NCBI RefSeq assembly: GCF_958979055.1
Contig: NC_084894.1
Location: 27,847,616 to 27,911,615, forward strand
Origin: Alnus glutinosa
Lineage: Eukaryota > Streptophyta > Magnoliopsida > Fagales > Betulaceae
Reading direction: 5' to 3'
DNA: 64,000 bases
Part shown: positions 1 through 15,900 of the stretch, in pieces
How positions within the stretch are numbered: the first letter of the stretch is position 1
Layout of the letters: every line of letters starts with the position of its first letter
Translations under genes and position numbers: made by a program
Notes under the pieces: model-generated
Told to the model about the DNA's origin: nothing
Databases searched by the model: none
What the model saw: the letters and a program-made list of their open reading frames with translations, nothing else

Positions 1-36
1 AGTTGCTCGAGCAGTGGATTCCGTACTCGGACAAAG

Positions 37-2836
<2,800 letters not shown>

Positions 2837-2844
2837 ATTACGAG

Positions 2845-3512
2845 TAGGGGTGTGCATGGGGCGGGGCGGTGCAGGTTTCCGCCTTCTTTGGCCCCGCCCC
2901 GCACCTTTGCGGGTTGGAAATTTTCAACCCGCAAACCGCACTTGATAAAGACTAATCGTGCGGGGTGAGTTCGCACGGGGCGGGGATTGCGGGGCGGGTA
3001 TTTTGAGTGGCATTTATGTAATTTTGATTTTATTTTGTAAAAAATAAAAATTTGAAAAAATACTAGTTTTTTTAATAAAAAAATTAAATTCATATTAATT
3101 TTTCATAGAATCTTATGAATGCAAAGTCAAATTTTTAGGAAATCAACTCTGTTTCATTAAAGAAAAAAAATTATATTTCAAAGCTTCTTAAATTTAGTCC
3201 TTCGACATGTTGACACATATCTTTCAATCGTTCCTATTTCCATACAAGAATATTTTCCATGGAATTAGCCTTGTAAACTAAACTAAAAACCTTATTAATT
3301 ATAGATAAAATTCTAAGAAACATGATTTTTTATTTTTCTTTTTTTCTCCTTTGTGCGGTGCGGGGACCTGCATTTTTTAAAAGGTTAAACCTGCAACCCA
3401 CCCCGCCCCGCATAAATTTCTCAAATTAAGATCCTAACCCGCAAAAAAACCTGAAAACCCGGTCCTCTGCCGGGCTGGGTGGGGCGGAGATTGCGGGTTT
3501 TGCACACCCCTA
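2845..3512. mobile_element. hAT-type MITE with 8-bp target duplication
   Basis: A 668-bp element begins TAGGGGTGTGCA and ends TGCACACCCCTA, giving near-perfect terminal inverted repeats. It is flanked by the identical 8-mer ATTACGAG at 2837-2844 and 3513-3520, the target length expected for hAT transposons. GC-rich blocks (GGGGCGGGG and its complement) near both ends make the inner part partly palindromic. There is no transposase ORF, so it is non-autonomous. Confidence 0.88.
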
Positions 3513-3520
3513 ATTACGAG

Positions 3521-4866
3521 TGGTTCAATATGTAAACAAAAAATCCATGTATCGTCGCGTTGAGCGATGTACCACTATTGATGTGGCATTGAATTATTGT
3601 TGTGTTGAAGTAGCTGATGACATGGCACTCTCTTGTGGTGATGTGTGGCATACAATGTGTGGAGAAAGTGAGAAAGGTGTGTGGACGCCACGTAAAGATC
3701 TCCAATGGCGTGTGTCGGGACGTGGGGCGAGTGCCTGCACGGGTAGAATCTTTAGGTGGTGCGTTAGGGAGCTTGGAGGCCGGCTCTTATTGGACTAATT
3801 CCAGTGGTTGTAGATAGATTGGCTTTTGATCTCTCGATTGATGTGATTATTTATTGGAGTGAACGCTTGGGAGATAGAGATTCGAAAGAGGCAGTGTTGG
3901 AACATCTATGAGGATTAACCAGAAAGAAAGTCGGGAGGGAGACAATGTTAGGTATAACGCCAGAAAAGAGGAAGAAGAATGATGGTAAAGGTAATTTAGA
4001 ACCTGAACTCTAATATCATATGACAAATAAGATTGTACATTGAATCACATAGAAAACTGTGAAGGAAGGATGTTGCAGGCCTTCTTGAGTTTGGGCCCGA
4101 GTTATTTGATGGGTGAGGGAATCAAGTCCAATATTCACGTTAATCCTACAAATCAACAGATACCAAGGCAACAAGGCTTGCAACTAGATCCATCGTAGGC
4201 TCAGATTCTCGCAACTAGACACGAGGGAATCCACATGGTGAAGAGGAAATAAAAAGTGCCCAAATTAATGTGTACAGTATATAAGAAGGTGTTCAACGGG
4301 ATACTATGCATTGATGTGTGAATGGTGCAACAATACAACATTCATAAGAAAAGAAAGACACTACGGACATTTTAATCCATATCTAGATGAATAATACACG
4401 TTAATTATTTCAATAAACGAGGAAAAGAATAAATGATTAAGGGAGAAAGGATATGAACTAGTGGAATACAAGAACAACTATTGTTATGCCCCAACCGATT
4501 TTACAAAGAGATGGCCAATAAAATACTTTCATATTATACGTGACATTACTACTTCTAATTATTAGAGCATAAAAAACTGCTTATTCTTCTTTTCTTTCTT
4601 TTTTTTCTTCCTTTTTGAAACCACAAACTCTTTTTCACAAATTTTAAAGTAAACACCAGAGCATCTAAATTGAAACACACTTCATATGTTAACATAAACG
4701 TCATTAATAATACTGTTTGTTATTTATTTCAATTGGATGGCGATAGGCATCTTCATCTGGCACGCCCCCACACTTATGCAACTGATCTATTTTACTAATA
4801 TTTCTAAGTTATGCGTGTGATAAAGTATATATTGAATTTTTGTGTATTTTATGTTGACGACGTGTA
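3521..4866. other. Intergenic stretch, nothing recognised
   Basis: Mixed AT-rich sequence with short open frames only (for example about 90 codons at 3520-3798), none matching a family I recognise. It may be the interior of the decayed CACTA element whose 3' end lies downstream, but I cannot find that element's left terminus. Confidence 0.4.
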
Positions 4867-5548
4867 GGAAAGGATGACACAGAATTTATTCAGTGATCCT
4901 GCCGCTGCTTAGAGCATGTCAGAAGACACGGTACGTTGGGCACCGAACGATGCGTACGAACAGGCGTTGGAGAGGCCTGAGTACGCGGGGAGGGTTTGGT
5001 AGGTTGGCCTGAACGTTACTCCTGTATGTGGGACACGTTTCTCATACCGGGCTCGCTCACAAGGGAGATCATCGAAGGACACATCTCGGGATTGGTCTGT
5101 ACATGAGAAGAGGATGGCGACAATGGAGACGTTGCTACAGGCTCAGACCCAGAGGAATGATGCCTTGGAGCAGCGCCTGCGACAACCCGAGGCCGTCCAC
5201 ACCTCCATGGGAGTATCACATGTGAGCCCAGGTGCTCAGCAGTCTCCACCTGCAAACGGAGGTAGTATGTCGTTTGTTAGTAGTGCTTCTACATGTATGA
5301 TTAATATTGTGTAAACTGTTATTTTTAATTGTTTTGATTACTTGTTTAAATTTGCATATAATTACTATATTTTTTAATTGTTTTCATTACTTGCAGGTAA
5401 TGAGACAACGATTGGTCCGTTGTCGCCTATTGGACGATAGCTGAGCCAACACTCCCCCGTCTGGACACCATTGCCCACTACACCGTCCCTCGCGCAACAA
5501 TCGCCCATTGACGAGCACACGCCTGCTACGGGAGCTCGTGATCCGTAG
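4867..5548 (+). pseudogene. Decayed CACTA (En/Spm) transposon ORF fragment
   Basis: Conceptual translation gives a broken frame with short stretches typical of the C-terminal part of plant CACTA-associated proteins (Transposase_24 type): 'AYEQALERPEYAGRV', then 'NVTPVCGTRFSYRARS', then 'RMATMETLLQAQTQRNDALE', which has coiled-coil character. In-frame stops (for example after GRVW) and frame changes show that it is dead. The subterminal repeats and a CACTA terminus about 0.8-1 kb downstream support the reading. The family assignment comes from motif memory, not from a search. Confidence 0.5.
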
Positions 5549-5799
5549 AGACGGCTTTCAGATTTGTAGATATTCTGTGTGATTTTGTTTTGTTAGTAAC
5601 AAACACGTTTATTAGTACATAATTTATTGTTTTGTAATTTGATTTGTGTACATAATCTATTAGTACAAACACGTTTATTAGTACATAATCTTCAAATTAT
5701 TGATTTGTGTATTTTGATTTTGTGTTCATGGTAAATTTTAAATGTTGTCCTAATATTTTTGTGATACTTTTAGGGAATTTTTTTTTTTAAAAAAAATTG

Positions 5800-6309
5800 G
5801 TCACATGGCAAAATGCCAGCATCCAACTGTAGCCACGTGTATTATAATCCACGTGGCAACAGTCGGCAACGTGGACTGTAATCCACATTGCCAACAGTCG
5901 ACCATGTGTATCGAAGCCTATAATACACGTGGACTATAATACACGTGGCAGACTGTGACCATGTGTATCGAAGCCCACGTGGTCGACAGGCAGCCACGTG
6001 TACTTCGATACACGTGGCCACAGTCTGCCACGTGTATTAAATTCACGCAGCTGAAACGTCAGCCACGTGTGTATTACACGTGTTTGACGTGTCGCAACGT
6101 ATTTTATGAGACATGTGGCACAATGGCAACATGTATTTGGTGGACACGTGGCAAGTTGTGCATTTCGCAACAGCCGGATCTACCACGCTGTGCACACGTG
6201 GCCATTTACACGTGTCTAACAGTTTGCCACGTGTGTGGATCTCATACACGTGGCAACCTGCTAGTGGCTAAATGCAAATTTTTTATTTTTTATTTTTTTT
6301 TTGGTAGTG
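5800..6309 (+). mobile_element. 3' end of CACTA element: subterminal ACGTG repeat array and terminus
   Basis: About 450 bp contains roughly 17 ACGTG cores in both orientations, mostly as CCACGTGT or ACACGTGGC units (5826-6260), followed by a T-rich run ending TTTGGTAGTG at 6309. Read on the minus strand this end is CACTACCAAA, a typical CACTA terminal inverted repeat. CACTA transposons carry such short subterminal repeats as transposase-binding sites. The left end was not found, so only the 3' portion is annotated. Confidence 0.7.
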
Positions 6310-7833
6310 ATTGCAAATAAATTAGGGCCAAAATCCCGCCTATAATTTTCACAAAAGAGCAACATAGGGCCGCTCTAGCCATGACTGGCTGTTACAAATT
6401 AAAACTTAGCCTACACCAGCTCTAAGGTCTCATGCGGGTCCTTATGGGTGGTAGTGTTAAGTATTGATACCATTCCTCTTCTTCCTCCACGGCAATCATA
6501 TCTTTAAAATATAATAATTTTATATATAAATGAAAATGATGAGTCCACGACTTAGTAAATAAATACAATCCTAACTCAGTTATGTTTGAGACATAAGTCA
6601 TTTTTTTAAAACTTCTCCCTTTCTTTGTTATCTTAGAAGGCTGGTTTTCAAAGTTAAAAACTTTCATTTTAAAACAGATGCATGTTTCATAAATTTTGCT
6701 TATGCGAAAACATCAATCTAGAAATATTTTTAATTCATGGAGACATTTTCTTTGTAATAGATTTTAAACTACCAATGCCCACAACATTTTCTTTTCCAGA
6801 ATTAATTATAATTATATGTAATAGTATAATCATATACTTAAGTTACTCTCACTATCTGCCTGTTGCTCTCACTACCTGTCTGTTATCCTATTATCCTATT
6901 TGTAATATTTCCTGTTATTATGTAAAATTGTTGTTTCAATACTCTGTTATATGCTCCATTTTTGCGCTTAGTCTTAAATTTTTTTTGTTGTTGCAGTGCA
7001 TTCCCACAAGGCGGATTACCGCCTGATTGCCATATCCCCTGCATCATATTTACTATTATTGTAGTTACTGTTACTGTTATTGTTATTGTTATTTTTACGC
7101 ACTCACTTACATGTTCTCCCACATTCAGCTTCCGCCCCTTTATGGTGTATATATATATATAGACAAAATTGCATTAGACATTTTGTTATAGTTTGATCGA
7201 TCGAACTTGCGATAAAGGCTGTTTTGTAATTTTTCTTTTCTGGGCTACGACTCTACTTCTATTAAAGCTAAATCAGGACGGATTGGTTGGTAGAGTTGAT
7301 GTATTTTTCAATTTTCTCAATAGAAGCACTTAAAAAGTGATTTTTCTTCAGTTTTCTGCAACTTTTTGATTTTTTTTTTTTTAGATTCGTGAAAAAGATT
7401 AATGAGTTATTGTACTTGTAGATTCAGCTTCGACTACAAAAAGAATTCCCACTATGCAACGCTGCATCAAGTAAGATGTTAAGCATAAGACAAACTAAGT
7501 TCATGCAGAGATCGTTTAAGTCAGTATTTTTCTGTGTCGAACAGAGTAAACGCAGGGGAGGACAGAGTTGTTTCTTGTTTCTCTATCCAAATTACTCTTT
7601 CCATTCCTTCTCCTTTACAGTATTTTGTTCTAAATTTTTTCTCACACATACTACATCTTGGCCATACATGACTTGCAACATGCCAACATCTTGTCACTTA
7701 ACTTTCTTCTAAACATATAAATAGACGCACTTAAGACATCAAAATTATTTCGTGAGTTCTCTGATCAACTCTCACATAAGTAAAAAAAAAAAAAAACAAA
7801 AATGGAGTTTCCATAACATTATTGTCTTTCATT
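6310..7833. other. Downstream flank of CHX gene A, no gene seen
   Basis: AT-rich intergenic sequence with scattered short ORFs without family resemblance. The part nearest 7834 will contain the 3' UTR of CHX gene A, which is transcribed leftward. A short (TA)n run lies near 7150-7160. Confidence 0.5.
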
Positions 7834-10800
7834 TTATTTTTGACTTTTTGCCGGGGAGGAAACTGGCCGCACTTTCCCCGCAGCTCGGGACATATCGACT
7901 GCAAATGAGTCTTCCATGGGGCACTTGAAGCTAGCCATGTCTTCACCTCCACAAGTCTGTTGTTGCACCACCAACAACGAAACCTCCCAATTGGAGTCCG
8001 ACGACGCCAGCATGTCCCCCAAGGACCCCAGCTCAGGAAACTCATTCCACATTGTCAGTCCCATGAACAATGGTGAATTACTTGCATGCCGTCTTCCCAA
8101 CAAAACTAGATCATAAAGATTTTGCAGCGACCGAATCACATTGATCACTTCCATGCTTTCAGACACCACCTCTTCTCTATACAAATGACGCATTTTGTGC
8201 ATGGTAGCCATCTTAAACTGGTCGATCATATCAATATCGAGCTCCCTACTTACCAAATTCTTGCCCTTTCTTTTAGCCTCGATCAGAAACTGTATAACTG
8301 TAAGGCTTACATCGGGGTGTTCAGCCATGCGCATAGCGTATGCTAATGCTTCCCGATCATCTGCCCCTTCCACGAAGATCACCACGATACTATAGAAAGG
8401 CCTGCTTTTCATAGTCTTAATATTCCCACTTAACGTCCCTCTATCAACAAAGATTCCGACAGAGCATGGAGCGTTGTTAAGAATTTTGAGGTTGACGCTT
8501 CTTACGGGTTTGTCCGCCGACTCCTCTGCGCCATGCGGTTTCCATTGCTTATGAAAAGGGATGATCACCATAGACACTCTCTTCTCTATAGCTAGGCTGC
8601 ATATCTCGTCGTGCATTGTTGCGTACGGCGCAATGGCTGTAAATGCGTTCACGGAAACGGTGTCGCTGTTGATCATTTCCTCGTACAGTTGGAAAGCCTT
8701 TATTATGTGGTCGGACTGGTTGGAGTGGACGGAATTCCTTTGGCCCTGTCTGTGCATTATGAGGAGTGGGGATGACCTGCCCAATAGCTGGATGAGGTGG
8801 ACGACGTACATGCCGATGGGGCTTTTGGGTGTCGGATTAGAGACTTCGAGAAGATTGATGATTGAAGGAGTGATGTCTTGATGGTAGATGCAAGCCAGCA
8901 AACGGAGCTCCGCATTAGGCGTGGCGTGTTGGATGGTCCTCCTCCTTCTGAAGGACATGTTTCCCCTGGATGGTTTGTAGAGTAATTTCACCATGGGAGT
9001 GATGGTTCCCGTTATCACAACGGCGGATATGACCATGATGCTATATGATTGTTCGTCAATAAGCTGCAAGTCAAAAGCACAAATTAATGCGTTCAAGATA
9101 GCACAAGATCATATGAAGCCGACCGCAGGGGCGGAACCGGAATATCAGCAAATTAAGGCACAGCAAAATTAAAACAAAAACTTTTTAGAGAGTAAAAACA
9201 TAATTTTAAAGGGTTTATTCCATAAAAACCTAAAATTTTGTGGGAATTTTTAAAATTTTGGGAGCTAGCTACTACGTACCCCAAGCAGGGCTGTAGAACG
9301 AGGGCATCAATGCCTAGCTAGTTCTTTCAGCAGATCAAGGGCACCAAATTATGTAGCTCTAGAAGCTAAGGGATCCGGATTTCCAACAATATTTTGCTAG
9401 CAATTCGAATAATAAAAGTAAGAGAGTTTTTATAAGGTTCACCTGTCGAAGTAAGTGGGTGAACTTCTCAAATTTCTTCAGAAAAGTGGTTCCAATGTAA
9501 ATTAGATGCTTTCTCATATTTACTATTCGAATTACTAGCAATTTAGACAACAAAATAAATGGATGTAAATCTCGATCCTCTAGGAATTAATGGCATGAAC
9601 ATATATATGAGTTGTTTTTCTTACTAGGAGGAGCATCCCCTGTTGTAATATTAGAATATCAGTGATGCCTTGGGCGCTCATGATTAGGCCTAAGATGAGG
9701 GAGTCTTGGACAGGCATATCGTAATAGAGCGAAGGCAACATGGTTCCCATAAGTTTTCCCAGTAAGCTACACAAAGCCAACATCTCCACGATTCCAGCAG
9801 CCTTCATATTTATCAAAGAAAGATTTATCCTGGCGCAGCTGAACATAAAATAGCATGGCAAGAGAATGGACGAAACATAGGAATCAAGCTTATCGACTAA
9901 CGCTGATCCTAGCGGCGGTCCATCTGGTACTGCCAAGCCTAAAACCATAGGCCCCAACATAAAATGCTGCCCAATCACCTCACCAAATAGCGCGCACCCC
10001 AATATCATGACAAAGATGGAGAAGAAGTGACTCTCTCTCAGTTCTTTCTCTTCAGATGTTTTTCCAATCATCCATGAAAAAATGGGTCTGAAGATGAATA
10101 TTATGATAATCAGCATGGCGCCTAAAGACATTAATGCCATCCATGGGAAACTAGCTTGCTTTCTTAGCGAGCTTTGCCTTGCCGTGAATGTGATAATTGA
10201 GCAAATCCAAGAGCATATCCCACTGATCATGGAAGAAGACACGGCTAGTCGGCCAAGCTCCGAATTCAGAAGCTTCAAATCAGCTAAAAGGCATGCAATG
10301 ACATGGAAGGAACTCGAGGACTGAAATGCTGCAATGAAAATTAAGGACTTACGTAGATTGGGTTCCATTGTGATCTTGTGCTCTAAAAGGTAAGCAAAGG
10401 TTATGTTTAGCATTAGCGGCACAAAGAAAGCACAGAAGCCAATGACCAGTGCTCTTTTTCCTGATTTTTTTACCATGCTCAAATCCATTTTAACTCCAAC
10501 GAGGAACATAAAGAGCATGCATCCAAAGAACGCAAACGTTTCACTTACATAAAAACTCTTCATGGGGAACACCGTACGTCTGAATGAATTGTCTTTTCCC
10601 AGAAACGAAGGTCCCAGTGCAATACCTGCCTGATCGATCACGATTAAAATCACAAAGAATGAGATAAAATTCAGCATGCAGTTAGTTTATTCGATCTCCC
10701 GGTAATGTTATTTACGTCTATCTTGTTAGAATTTTTTTTTTTTTTTCGGCTATTTTCCATATATCTTAAATCTTGATTTAATTAGTTTCCTTGTAGGTCT

Positions 10801-11529
10801 AGTTAGCAATCACAAATTCTCTATCTTATTAATTTAGCCTACCTTACCTTATTTACCAAACCCCTGGCTTCTCCATAAATACCATACATTGTAAAACAAT
10901 TTTATACAGGTGATGAACGTAGGCCTTTAAGGCGCTAAACCACTCTAAAATGTCTTATCTTTTTTTTTTTTTTTTCCTCTTTGCTTTCGCTATTTCTCCC
11001 TTATTTTATATATATTTCTACATCTATTTATGATATATTGCAACATGTAAAGGATAATATGATTGCAATATTATATATATATATATATATATATATTGTC
11101 GATCAATGTCGTTGCATAATATATATACTAGTTAGCAAAGCATTGGTGTAGGTGGAAAGGGGTTCTGGGATTAACTACTAACTCTCATTATTAATTCCTT
11201 TGTTTGTTTCTTTGGTGCATATATTTGTATGTTTCTTCCTTGTCTCTTTTGAATATTGAGGAAGATGCATGGAAAATCTAGTATGTGTTGAATTGCAAGA
11301 GCAAGAATATTCAAAAGCTTACCAACATTTGTGAAATAAAAGCACTTTCACCGAGTGGGGTCAGAATCAACTGTAAGAAGGCTGTGAGCAAGGCGGATAA
11401 GGAGAGCTGTGTATAAAGGATAAGAGATGCGAAATTGAACGGATTATCACCATAAAAGACACCTCTATTTCTTATATGCCTTTGTGGCTGGCAGACCCAG
11501 CTGCCATTGTATGCTGCAGATCTATGCAT
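7834..11529 (-). CDS. CHX cation/H+ exchanger gene A (three exons, 813 aa)
   Basis: Join of exons 11529-11323, 10629-9625 and 9063-7834. Both introns are GT-AG and phase 0: 'ISQML|AGIALGP' and 'GMLLL|LIDEQSYSI'. Exon 1 gives an N-terminal hydrophobic segment, exon 2 most of the Na+/H+ exchanger membrane domain (PF00999 type), and exon 3 the last helices plus the cytosolic two-lobed CHX tail, with 'GADDREALAYAMRMAEHP', 'LVLLGRRH' and 'EFPELGSLGDMLASSD'. The start at 11529 is the first ATG after an in-frame TAG. The family exchanges K+ or related cations for H+ in cell membranes. Oddity: at residue 206 the motif reads SMISG, with Gly replacing the Asp of the family's core helix; the preceding conserved Thr is Ser175. 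The Lys of the late 'LGKLMGT' helix is kept. Transport activity is therefore uncertain. Confidence 0.92.
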
Positions 11530-11591
11530 GTTCGAACATGCAGAAGCTAGCTAGCTACGGTTCACGGCCTCACTGAAATATCAAAATTGAG

Positions 11592-11658
<67 letters not shown>

Positions 11659-12986
11659 ATATGTCTATGGACTGAGATGAGACTGAAGGATTGGAGAGGA
11701 GAAGCTATGGACATGAGGATGGTGCGGAGTGGTCAAACCCTAATCTCACTATTTACCACGGGTTTGGCACAAGTCATCAGCAGGTTCAAGAGGCCTGGTA
11801 ATATTATAACCTCAAAAAAAGAAAAAAGAAAGAAAGAAAGAAAGGAAATATTATAAGAGAAATGATATAAATACATCTCATACATGTCGATCTCATTTTC
11901 AAATTCACTATTAGATTTATGGGGCTCAAATTCAATGATAGATTTGAAACTTGGTCGTACGGAGATCGGTATGAGATATGTAGAGGATGTATGTGTATAG
12001 TATATCACTTCTCATATTATAATGCGGATTTGCTCAATTTTTTATTCTAGCCAATTGAAAGGAATCCGTCAAGTCTTTTCACAAAATTTGACTGCGTGCA
12101 TTGAGTGATTTATATTTTGGGCATACCACAGGAACCTCTAAGTCATTTTAATACCACATGAAGTTAATTAATTGTAAATCAGATAAATCACATGGACTCG
12201 CAATTCGAACATATATTGTTGAATTCACCAGCTCTTGAGTTTGATTCATGTATGATTTATTTGGAAACTCCATTGCAGTGCCGAAAGGCCTGCGCATAAT
12301 TTAGCTAAATGGGCTGCCTTTACTAGTTAGTGGATGCATTCCCATTTCTTCCGTTCCCCCGTTGGATGTAACTATAATTAGTGACATCAATCCCCCTTAG
12401 CCTTGTCTCCGGTCCCCCCTCTCTTTTATTCCTTTCTTTTTGTTATTTTTTCTGATTTGGTTTTGTGTCCGCATTTGGCCAAGAAGAAAAAAAGAAAGGG
12501 AAGTTTGCGATAGGTGAGATAGACTAGAAATGGAAAATAAAAGCACAAGGAAAATAAATCAAGACTTAACTTGGAGAATATTATAAATATATATACTAAC
12601 AATATGGTTAGGGATAATTACAAATTATAATTCTATTTTATCAAGAAATTATTAGTTAACCTTCTTCTACTTTGAATTCATTCCAATTGATAGATTCTTT
12701 TATTTGTCATGGACGTATCTTTTAGAATAACATAAAATTTAACCGTTAATTGGAATTATGGAACAAATTGTAGAGAATTGATAATTAATAATAAGTGTCA
12801 CAATGAGGGCTAGCCCTTTTCATACTCATCAATACAAACAAAAGTCCTCCTAACCTCATTGATCTCAGATCTCTCATGGATATTACTACCTAAAAGACCT
12901 AACAATAACCTACGTACGTATTTCCCTCACATAAAATTTTATACTTACACCATGAGATCGAAGATGAATGGGTTTTTTTCCCATAC
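11530..12986. other. Intergenic region: 5' flank of gene A and 3' flank of gene B
   Basis: This holds the presumed promoter and leader of gene A on its left side and the 3' flank of gene B on its right. A (GA)n microsatellite sits at about 11589-11654, 60 bp upstream of gene A's start codon. A degenerate foldback around 11862-12010 (ATACATCTCATACATGTCGA against TGTATGTGTATAGTATATCA) looks like a MITE remnant of the same group as 59195-59340. From about 12744 the sequence is homologous to the 3' flank of gene C. No additional gene is seen. Confidence 0.6.
11589..11654. repeat. (GA)n microsatellite upstream of CHX gene A
   Basis: Nearly pure GA dinucleotides, which is CT on the coding strand. 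It lies about 60 bp upstream of the gene A start codon, where plant 5' UTRs or core promoters often carry pyrimidine-rich tracts. A regulatory role is inference. Confidence 0.9.
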
Positions 12987-15900
12987 TTAACCGTCAATCT
13001 GTTGTTGTTGCATCACCAAAACAGAAGTTTTGCTGTTAAGATCTGATGAGGCGAGCAAGTCTCCGATAATCCCCAGCTCTGGAAATTCACTCCATTCTGC
13101 AAGCCCTGATGTTTGTGGAGACTCTACTTTATGCCGTCTACCAACAATAATAAGGTCATACTCGTCCACCATAGACCGAATTATTAAGGCTGTCTGAGGG
13201 CCATCTTTCACCATCTCCTCTAGGAATATCACATATTCATCACCCACATTGTTAAGTTTAACATCCTTAAGTATCTCATTGTCAAGCAATTTGTCCCAAC
13301 GGGAATCAACGTCACCGCCAGTGGCAACAAATTGAACCACTGTTAGGGCGATATTCGAGTCATTGGCCATGCGTTTGGCAAAAGTCAATGCCTCTCGATC
13401 GTCATTCCCTCCTAAGAAGATCATGGCAACAGAATAGGATGACTCTGATGAAACCATTGAGCGGCCTAAATGACCACGGTCAACAAGGATCCCAACAGAG
13501 CAGGGGGCAAGTTCAAGCACACTGCAATTTAAGGTCCTTACGGTATTGTCCTCTGATTCAATAGAACCACCAATCGACCATTTTCGGTGGAATGGGAGTA
13601 CTATAAAAGATGTGAGTTTGTCCAATCCAAGGATGCATATGTCCTCGTGCATGAACTTGGGTGGAGAGATTGATGTGAAGACATTTACTGATACAACGCC
13701 CTCATTGTCTCGTTTAAAGAGATTGAAGGCAAGAATGATATTCTCCGAATAGGAACTATTATTGGACACAGTCTTTTTTTGCATTTGATGGGAAATAAAA
13801 ATAGGAGAAGCTCGTCCAATTAACTCGATAAGGTGAAGCACATAAACAGCAAGGGGCCTTTCACTAGATGGGCATGCGACTTCAAGTAGCTTTATTACAG
13901 CCGCAATGTCATCTTGCCTGTGAATGCACGCTAGGACTCTAAGCTCTACATTACGTCTGCAATGCATAATATCTCTTTTCTGGTAACCTGCATATTTCCT
14001 TGAGGGATGGTACATGTACTTCACCAAGAGTGGCACGAAAAATGCAGTCAATAAGATGCTTAGACTTGACAAAGCATACGACTCATCTGCCATGGTCTGC
14101 ACAAATGAAAAATGTTGGAGAAACCCATCAAGTGATGTTGTTCAAGAAAGCAATAGTTTTTACTATTAAAGATTAAAGTTCTAGAAAATATATTTTGCAA
14201 TATAGTATGATGTTTCTTTTATTCTTAATTCTATGACTTATGCTTAAATACTCATAACCATGAAATATCATCTCATAAAATTAGCAAAAAAAATCATTAA
14301 CTACATTATTAAACTTGATTTAGCAATATTCATTTCTAATTTATTAATCTAGATTCATATAGTTAAAAGGTCTTACATCTATTTAATTGGTTTGAAAGTC
14401 GATTTAAAAAATAAATATGCTAAATATAGGAAATAATCATTTTGGGAGTTACATTGGATTTTATGATGCATATGAGTTATTAGGGATTTATTTGTCACAT
14501 GAGAGTTACATATGATCTAAATGAGTGAATTGAATATTGGAAAATTAAAAGCATCATTGTAATGACGTAGTAGTGAAAATTAAAGTTGAATATTGAAAAA
14601 TTAGAAGCATCACTGTAATGACGTAGTAGTGAAAATTAACCTAATGTTTACTGGCACATTATCAAATTGTATGACAGTACTATAGCAATCTACTAAATAG
14701 CATTACTCATCGTATAAATACTCATATACAATCTAGTGAGTGGAATAAAAAAGTATTTTGGTGTTTATCCTTCTCTCCATTTATCTTCCCTAGAATATTG
14801 ATAATGTGTTTTAACCCTCTTGATTTCCAACAAATTGGTATCAAAGCAAGATGTGGTGAGAAAAGAAAATGGAAAATAGAATGATTCCATTTCACATTCA
14901 TCGATTCATGAAAGGCAACTATATATTCATATGAATGTAATCTTGGATCAAAAGATTTATGGCAGATCATTGCAAAGGTTACAAGGAGTTGGAGAACAAA
15001 GGTTCCTTATCTCACTCAAAATAAGTCTTGCGATAAAAAGAAGGATCGAAAGGCCATCATGATCATTCATCAATGCTTGGATGATGACTTGTTACAAAGA
15101 GCTATACTATTTCCAAGAAAACTTTGGAGATTATTCAAAACTCTTATCAATGAGTTGATAAAGTGAAGAAAGTTTTGCATCTAAACTTTGCAAAGTAAGT
15201 TTGAACCTAGCCTTGCGCAAGAAGGCCTCTTAACCAATTTCATATTTTTTTCACGAGTGTTGGTCATTGTGAATCAACTAAAGAGCCATGGTAAAGATTA
15301 TTTAAATGATACAAATGTTGTTGAAAAGATCAACTAAAGAGATATGGTAAAGATTCAACTATATTGCTGTTGCCATCAAAGAGTCAAAAGATCTACATTC
15401 CATAATCATTGATCAACTCATGGGGTAAGTACAAGATCATGAAGAGGAGGAAAAAAAGAAGCAAGAGCTTGTAGATAAAATGCTACAAACAAAGCTCTCT
15501 TTGAAGGAGATAAAAGATCGGTATGGTGGAAACCAAAGAGGTCGAGGACATGGAAGAGGAAGAGAAGAATGAGCTGGCCACATTCCGTCCAACAAAGAAG
15601 GAAGAGATCAAAATTCATATCAAACAAGAGGAAGTGGCTAAAAATAAAAAAAACCAATTTAAGGCTACATGGAAGAAGGTATGACAAATTTCAAATGTTG
15701 TATGTAGAAAGGGAAAATTTCACTTACTCCCGTCAATCTCCCACTCAATCTACAATCTCTTCCCCCACCGCCCGCCCCCCCCCCCCCCACTCAATCTACA
15801 ATCTTTCAATTTGGTTAATGTACCATACTCATCTACTATTAGGGTTGCAATGTCCAAAATCACAAAAATACCCTTCCACATCCAAAATAACAAAAATACT

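Noticed and set aside
5934-6320. Overlapping ORFs of 68-121 codons rich in His, Cys and Thr
   Set aside because: They are translations of the ACGTG subterminal repeats of the CACTA element.
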